NCBI RefSeq assembly: GCF_030269605.1 | Contig: NZ_BSTQ01000004.1 | Span: forward strand, 310,001 to 374,000 | Direction: 5' to 3' | From: Lentzea sp. NBRC 105346 | GTDB taxonomy: Bacteria > Actinomycetota > Actinomycetes > Mycobacteriales > Pseudonocardiaceae | DNA: 64,000 nucleotides | In this document: one piece after another, positions 59,708 through 64,000 of the stretch | Numbering within the stretch: the stretch's first letter is position 1 | How the letters are laid out: every line of letters starts with the position of its first letter | Made by a program: the position numbers and the translations under genes | The notes under the pieces: model-generated | Seen by the model: only the letters and a program-made list of their open reading frames with translations | Told to the model about the DNA's origin: nothing | Database searches by the model: none

Positions 59708-61045
59708 TCACCCACCGGCCCATCTGCGGCATTCCGCCGCGGTCCAGGTCGAGCTCCCGCGCACCACGCAGACCGAGGTGCTCGCGGTGACCGTGAACGT
59801 GCACGGCTGACCGACGTTGATCACTCCGGTCGGGCAGCCCAGCCATCTGACCGGCCCGAACGGGTCCGTGCCCGGTGCCGGTACCTGCACCGTGAGCGTC
59901 ACACGCGTGCCCGTGGACACCGGCACCAGGCAGTTGTCGGACGCGGTGACGGCCCGGCAGCTCATGCCCGCCGGAGCGACGGCGATGGTGTGGCCGCTGC
60001 CGGGCGTCACCCAGAGGTGCAAGCCGACCGGCGACCTGCTCTGGCCGATCTTGAACCGCTCCAGCACGCCCGGTGCGAACTTGCTGATCAACGTCACGGC
60101 CAGGACGAACATCGCCACCTTGCCGAGGAAGTCGGCGACGCCGCTGCCCGCCTTGGTGTAGATCGGCGCCTGCATGGCCGCGACCAGCGCCGGGTCGATG
60201 GTCGGTCGGCGCTTGTCGTCCGGGTCGGTGTCCTCCTTGATCCGGGCGTAGACCTCCGCCGGGACGAGGATCGCGAAGAAGACCGGCAGCAGCTCCAGCG
60301 TCTTCTTCAGCCGCTCGCGGTGCTCCTGGCAGCGCTTGCACTGGTCGACGTGGTTGATCAGGGTGCGCGCGAGCGACTCGCCGAGCGGCCCGCTCTGCCA
60401 GTGCGCCTCGGCGAGCATCTTGCGGAAACCGCGGCACGGCCGGCCGGACCTGCCGCGGGCCATCATGGTCACCGCGACCGTGTCGTAGAGCTGCGGATGG
60501 CCTTCGGAGCGCCACCTCGAGGCCTCCCGCGCGGTGAGGCCGAGCAGGCCCGCGAGGTCCTTGCCGGTGGCTCCCGTGGCGAGGTGGGTGCGCAGGACCT
60601 TGCGGTACTTGACGGGCATGCTGTCGATGGCGTCGCCGAGCAGTGCGACGAACCAGTCCCAGTCCGCCCGCATCTCGGCCGCCCGCAGCGCGCCGACGGA
60701 GAAGTCGTTCGCGCGGAAGACCTCGTCGTCCAGGCCCAACGTGACGTGCTCGCGGTCGGCGACCCGGCGTTGGACGTACGCGTAGAGCTTGTTGCGCGCG
60801 ATCCGGAAGAGCCACGGCCGGAACCGCCGCGGCGGCTTCTTCAGCAGCTCGAGCGACTGCCACGCGCCGAGCATCGTCTCCTGGGTGAGGTCGTCGACGG
60901 ATGCGGGATCGCCGGACAGACGGGCCGCGAAGAACCCGTGGATTCGCGGCGTCCACAACAGGTACAGCTCGACCCAGGCCGTGCGGTCCTTGGCCAGCAC
61001 GGCGCGGGCCAGCTCCTCGCTGCCGGCGTTCGACCACTCAGTCAT
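59708..61045 (-). CDS. ECF sigma factor fused to an anti-sigma-like zinc finger, membrane helix and outer domain
   Basis: 445 residues from ATG 61045 (GGGAG upstream). Sigma region 2 is about 12-95 (DDLTQETMLGAWQSL, RFRPWLFRIARNKLYAYV) and region 4 about 135-190 (MPVKYRKVLRTHLA, GLTAREASRWRSEG). A ZAS-type zinc motif H232xxxC236xxC239 follows, then a helix about 308-323 and an exterior beta domain (about 335-445) with several cysteines. This resembles ECF groups with C-terminal zinc-finger and membrane extensions, such as ECF52: sensor, anti-sigma and sigma in one chain. It overlaps the small membrane protein gene by eight bases. Confidence 0.85.
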   Translation of the reverse strand: MTEWSNAGSEELARAVLAKDRTAWVELYLLWTPRIHGFFAARLSGDPASVDDLTQETMLGAWQSLELLKKPPRRFRPWLFRIARNKLYAYVQRRVADREHVTLGLDDEVFRANDFSVGALRAAEMRADWDWFVALLGDAIDSMPVKYRKVLRTHLATGATGKDLAGLLGLTAREASRWRSEGHPQLYDTVAVTMMARGRSGRPCRGFRKMLAEAHWQSGPLGESLARTLINHVDQCKRCQEHRERLKKTLELLPVFFAILVPAEVYARIKEDTDPDDKRRPTIDPALVAAMQAPIYTKAGSGVADFLGKVAMFVLAVTLISKFAPGVLERFKIGQSRSPVGLHLWVTPGSGHTIAVAPAGMSCRAVTASDNCLVPVSTGTRVTLTVQVPAPGTDPFGPVRWLGCPTGVINVGQPCTFTVTASTSVCVVRGSSTWTAAECRRWAGG

Positions 61046-61214
61046 CGGCACTCCCGGTGGAGTGCTCGGTCGTCACCAGCAGCGCCTCGACCGCCAGTTG
61101 GCCCAACAGCAGCACGAGATCCCGCGAAACCCCGTCGCCCAGCACCAGGGTCGTCAACACCACGAGCCCGCACAGCACGGCCACCCGCAGTCCGGCCAGC
61201 ACAACTCCAGACAC
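61038..61214 (-). CDS. 58-residue hydrophobic protein upstream of the ECF sigma
   Basis: Starts at GTG 61214 six bases after AGGAGG, the best ribosome-binding site in this region, and ends TGA 61038, overlapping the sigma ATG by eight bases. The product begins VSGVVLAGLRVAVLCGLVVL and has two hydrophobic stretches (about 3-26 and 33-50) with a short charged tail (EHSTGSADD). It is likely a small membrane protein coupled to translation of the sigma factor. No family recognised. Its ribosome-binding site lies inside the hairpin at 61219-61256. Confidence 0.6.
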   Translation of the reverse strand: MSGVVLAGLRVAVLCGLVVLTTLVLGDGVSRDLVLLLGQLAVEALLVTTEHSTGSADD

Positions 61215-61218
61215 AGCA

Positions 61219-61256
61219 ACCTCCTCACGTCCCGCGAGTGCGGGTCGTGAGGAGGT
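61219..61256 (-). promoter_or_regulatory. Hairpin that sequesters the ribosome-binding site of the 58-residue gene
   Basis: ACCTCCTCACG and CGTGAGGAGGT form an exact 11-bp stem. After a single T/T mismatch, CCCGC and GCGGG add five pairs around a GAGT loop. In the minus-strand RNA the 3' arm contains GAGGAGG, the ribosome-binding site, and the start codon lies five bases further on. The structure would block initiation until opened. Alternatively it is the terminator of the acyl-CoA dehydrogenase gene, which ends at 61305; both roles could coexist as an attenuator. Confidence 0.65.
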
Positions 61257-61304
61257 GTGTGGATCGGGACCCGATATCCGGTCAGGTCCCCAGAAATTTC
61301 CGGG

Positions 61305-63176
61305 CTATCGCGGCGTCGGCCGGTGCACGTTCTCGACCTCGGTCGCGCGATGCGCCGAGTCGGCGATCCACGGGCCCGGCGTCGAACAGTCGAGGACGCC
61401 TTCCTCCAGCCACGTGTACCGGCCGTCGAGGACCTGCTTGGCCAGCTTGCTGTCGGTGTCGTCGGTGTTCGTCCACAGCCGTTCGAACATCTCGTCCACC
61501 CGCACGCGGGCCTGCGCGCAGAAGAAGTCCGCGAGCTCCCTGGCCGAGTCGTCCATGCGCGCGGCACGGACGCACGTCGCGCTCATCGCGAACAGCTCGG
61601 CGCCGATGTCGACGATGCGGGCGAGGAAGCGCTGCTTGCGCTCCATCTTTCCCTGCCAGCGCGACATGGCGTAGAAGGTGTTGCGGGCGAGCTTGCGGCT
61701 GGCGCGTTCGACGTAACGCAGGTGCGTGGCGAGCTGCTTGAACTCCCCGTACGCGGCGGGCACCTGGCCCTTGCCGACGACGAGCGTGGGGAACCACTTG
61801 GCGTAGAACCCGCCGGCCCTGGCGAACGCCTTGGCCTTGTCGCCGCGGCCCTTGTCCGGGTCGATGATGTCGCCGGCGACGCTGAGGTGCGCGTCGACCG
61901 CCTCGCGCGCGATCAGCAGGTGCATGATCTCGGTCGAACCCTCGAAGATCCGGTTGATGCGCAGGTCGCGCAGCACCTGCTCGGCGGGCACGCCCTTCTC
62001 GCCGCGGGCCGCCTGCGACTCGGCCGTCTCGTACCCGCGGCCGCCGCGGATCTGTACCAGCTCGTCCGCGACGAGCCAGGCCATCTCGCTGGCGTAGAGC
62101 TTGGCGAGCGCGGCCTCGATGCGGATGTCGTGCTTGCCCGCGTCCGCGAGCTCGCTGGACAGGTCGAGCACGGCCTCGAGCGCGAAGGCCGTCGCCGCGA
62201 TGAACGCGATCTTCCCGCTGATCGCCTCGTGCTTGCCGACCGGCAGTCCCCACTGCACGCGGGCGTTGGACCACTCGCGGGCGATCCTGAGGCACCACTT
62301 CGCGCTGCCCGCGCACAGTGCCGGGAGGCTGAGCCGGCCCGTGTTGAGCGTGCTGAGGGCGATCTTGAGCCCCTGCCCCTCGCGGCCGATGAGGTTCTTC
62401 TTGGGCACGCGGACGTTGTGGAACCTCGTCACGCCGTTTTCGATGCCCTTGAGGCCCATGAAGGCGTTGCGGTTCTCGACCGTGATGCCCTCGCTGTCGC
62501 CTTCGACGACGAACGCGCTGATGCCCTTGCCGGGCACCTGTGCCATGACCACGAGGAGGTCTGCGACGACGCCGTTGGTCGTCCACAGCTTGACGCCGTT
62601 GAGGACGTACTCGTCGCCCTCTTCGACGGCGGTTGTGCCCAGGCGGGCCGGGTCGCTGCCGACGTCCGGTTCGGTGAGCAGGAACGCCGTGATCTCGCCG
62701 GCCGCGCACCTCGGGAGGAACTCCTGCTTCTGCTCCGGCGTGCCGAACATCGCGATCGGCTGCGGGACGCCGATCGACTGGTGCGCGCTCAGCATCGCGC
62801 CGAGCGACGGGCAGGCGCTGCCGACCAGCATGAGCGCCTTGTTGTAGTAGACCTGGCTGAGACCGACGCCGCCGTACTCCTGCTTGATCTTCATGCCGAA
62901 GGCGCCGAGCTTCTTCAGGCCCTTCAGCACGTCGTCGGGGATCAGCGACTCTTTCTCGATCTTGGCGCCGTCGATCTCGGACTCGCAGAACTTGCGGAGT
63001 TTCTCGAGGTACGCCTCGCCGGTTTGCCTGGTGGTCTCGTCGCCCTCGGGGTGCGGATGGATGAGGTCCAGGCGAAAGTGGCCCAGGAACAGCTCCTTGC
63101 CGAAGCTCGGGTGCTTCCACTTGGTCTCACGGGCCTGTTCGGCGACCTGCCTGGCCGCGCGCTCGTCGACAGTCAT
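61305..63176 (-). CDS. Acyl-CoA dehydrogenase (long/very-long-chain type)
   Basis: 623 residues from ATG 63176 (GGGAGGTAA upstream). Standard ACAD fold about 60-450: FLLTEPDVGSDPARLGTTA, YVLNGVKLWTTNG, FHNVRVPKKNLIG, IRGGRGYE and RIFEGSTEIMHLL with the catalytic glutamate. A C-terminal extension of ~170 residues (as in VLCAD/ACAD9) follows, helical, probably for dimerisation or membrane contact. It oxidises acyl-CoA to trans-2-enoyl-CoA using FAD. No electron-transfer flavoprotein genes are nearby. Confidence 0.94.
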   Translation of the reverse strand: MTVDERAARQVAEQARETKWKHPSFGKELFLGHFRLDLIHPHPEGDETTRQTGEAYLEKLRKFCESEIDGAKIEKESLIPDDVLKGLKKLGAFGMKIKQEYGGVGLSQVYYNKALMLVGSACPSLGAMLSAHQSIGVPQPIAMFGTPEQKQEFLPRCAAGEITAFLLTEPDVGSDPARLGTTAVEEGDEYVLNGVKLWTTNGVVADLLVVMAQVPGKGISAFVVEGDSEGITVENRNAFMGLKGIENGVTRFHNVRVPKKNLIGREGQGLKIALSTLNTGRLSLPALCAGSAKWCLRIAREWSNARVQWGLPVGKHEAISGKIAFIAATAFALEAVLDLSSELADAGKHDIRIEAALAKLYASEMAWLVADELVQIRGGRGYETAESQAARGEKGVPAEQVLRDLRINRIFEGSTEIMHLLIAREAVDAHLSVAGDIIDPDKGRGDKAKAFARAGGFYAKWFPTLVVGKGQVPAAYGEFKQLATHLRYVERASRKLARNTFYAMSRWQGKMERKQRFLARIVDIGAELFAMSATCVRAARMDDSARELADFFCAQARVRVDEMFERLWTNTDDTDSKLAKQVLDGRYTWLEEGVLDCSTPGPWIADSAHRATEVENVHRPTPR

Positions 63177-63236
63177 GGGGTTACCTCCCGGTAGCTGTGA
63201 TCCACGTTACTACCGGCGGGTAGCCGCCAACAGACC

Positions 63237-63270
63237 GAACGCCCGCGACTCCGAAGAGTCGCGGGCGTTC
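63237..63270 (-). terminator. Perfect 15-bp hairpin terminator
   Basis: GAACGCCCGCGACTC, loop CGAA, then the exact complement (63256-63270). It lies after the stop of the small secreted protein gene and before the acyl-CoA dehydrogenase gene on the same strand. No U-tract is present, but it is the strongest simple hairpin in the window. Confidence 0.75.
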
Positions 63271-63291
63271 GTCGGGCTGCTCGGATGAGCG

Positions 63292-63693
63292 TCAGACCAC
63301 CGTGGCGCAGGGCGCCCCGCGCAACGTGAAGTTGCCGCCGCCGTTGTTCTGCCAGCCGCGGCCACAGTACGACTGCACGTTGATGCCCTTCAATGCCCAG
63401 ACATCGATCCTGAAGGTGGGCGCGGGCTGCCCGGTTCCACCGTTCCAGCTGTTCCCGGTCCACTCATCGCGGATCTGGTGGTGGCCGTAGTAGCTGCACC
63501 GGCTGTTGATGTTGCTGACCTCGACCCACTTCACGTAACGCGAACCGTTGTGGTTCGTGCCGTCGTACTCGATGTGGATGAAGGTGCAGCCGTTGGAGCC
63601 ACCGTTACTGGCCATCGCCGCCGGTGCGAAGGACATGGTCATACCCAGTGCCGCCAGCAGGGCGGCAAAGGTCAAGCCGAGTCGCTTGATCAT
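63292..63693 (-). CDS. Small secreted protein with four cysteines, unknown function
   Basis: 133 residues. Signal peptide ending PAAMAS. The mature part (~104 residues) is rich in Gly, Asn, Trp and Tyr, with cysteines in NGCTFIH, SRCSYYG, QSYCGRGW and APCATVV, which should form two disulfides. It may be a small beta-sandwich like secreted inhibitors or carbohydrate-binding proteins, but I do not recognise it. GGGGAG precedes ATG 63693. In the leader, GACGGC-CCCCT-GCCGTC (63712-63728) forms a hairpin, and TAACAT (minus strand, 63743-63738) is a possible -10. Confidence 0.75.
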   Translation of the reverse strand: MIKRLGLTFAALLAALGMTMSFAPAAMASNGGSNGCTFIHIEYDGTNHNGSRYVKWVEVSNINSRCSYYGHHQIRDEWTGNSWNGGTGQPAPTFRIDVWALKGINVQSYCGRGWQNNGGGNFTLRGAPCATVV

Positions 63694-63794
63694 TGAAACT
63701 CCCCAGAAATGGACGGCCCCCTGCCGTCATGCGGGGAATGTTAGCGACCAAACAGAGGCCTGTTCGCGGAATCGGGAAGTTTGTTGTCTTACTC

Positions 63795-64000
63795 TCACAA
63801 CGGCTGAGCGCCACGCTCCGTGAGCATCGTCTTCATCACGTCGACCTCATGGCCCTGCGACTTGATCATGTTGTCCGCGAGCGTCTGGACGACGTGCTGA
63901 CCGGCGTGCTGCCGTGCGTACTCGGCCATCGGCGCGCCGCCCAGGTGGTGGCGAAGCATGAGTTGCAGGAAGTAGACATCGAGGTCCTTGCCCGTCAGCG
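63795..64000 (-). CDS. DUF305-family protein, C-terminal part (partial)
   Basis: 68 codons before the TGA at 63795-63797; the start lies beyond the window. The end reads YFLQLMLRHHLGGAPMAEYA, then SQGHEVDVMKTMLTERGAQPL. It matches the second DUF305 repeat: a His-containing HHxGA-MA motif, a Q-x-E-xxxM helix and the final RGA-PL. DUF305 proteins are usually secreted or lipid-anchored, four-helix, ferritin-like and often linked to copper. The gene runs toward the secreted Cys protein, with about 100 bases between. Confidence 0.85.
   Translation of the reverse strand, partial: LTGKDLDVYFLQLMLRHHLGGAPMAEYARQHAGQHVVQTLADNMIKSQGHEVDVMKTMLTERGAQPL

Overview
This is high-GC, densely coding chromosomal DNA from a filamentous actinomycete. 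GTG and TTG starts, ATGA gene overlaps, WhiG/FliA-like and ShbA/SigD-like sigma factors, an EphD-like hydrolase-reductase fusion and many Sec/Tat exoproteins fit the Pseudonocardiales (Lentzea/Saccharothrix/Amycolatopsis-like). The genus is an inference; there is no rRNA in the window.

Bases 1-5403 hold the end of a Tad/Flp pilus locus (CpaB-like end, TadZ, TadA, a vWA-TadB fusion, TadC). Bases 5495-10767 hold a signalling cluster: a NarL-type regulator, then two single-domain receivers and two histidine kinases chained by ATGA overlaps. A subtilisin-type protease and a WhiG/FliA-like sigma factor follow. Bases 13290-19484 carry a stand-alone ketosynthase with a zinc-ribbon/HTH protein, a PAS-GGDEF-EAL protein and three small membrane proteins.

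Bases 19481-40034 are the most distinctive part, an accessory cell-surface region. It starts with a 2271-residue sortase-type surface protein of 16 cysteine-bearing repeats. Next come six domains that look like an actinobacterial version of the Firmicutes WxL domain (five stand-alone secreted proteins and the C-terminus of a 1568-residue DUF2341/LamG protein), interleaved with two WxL-interacting (DUF916/DUF3324-type) membrane proteins. An operon for a YncE-like propeller, a neutral-ceramidase-like protein and a tachylectin-like propeller follows on the other strand. I propose the WxL-like part is a surface-display complex; I do not know its ligand.

Bases 40035-47029 encode a secreted RHS/YD-repeat polymorphic toxin with a PIN-like C-terminal domain, overlapped by a small zinc-ribbon gene that is probably its immunity protein. 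After that come ShbA/SigD-like sigma, tRNA-Arg(CCG), the EphD-like fusion, a cation-diffusion transporter, a second subtilisin-type protease, a GH92 mannosidase with a divergent ROK regulator, an ECF sigma factor fused to an anti-sigma-like zinc finger and membrane segment, a 58-residue membrane protein whose ribosome-binding site is buried in a hairpin, an acyl-CoA dehydrogenase, a small secreted Cys/Trp protein and the end of a DUF305 gene.

Non-coding structure includes two copies of a 51-bp perfect palindrome family 40 kb apart plus a half-copy bounded by a 13-bp direct duplication, 11-bp-phased direct repeats at three sites around the two-component cluster, and several strong hairpins. 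No CRISPR array, integrase, transposase or prophage was seen.
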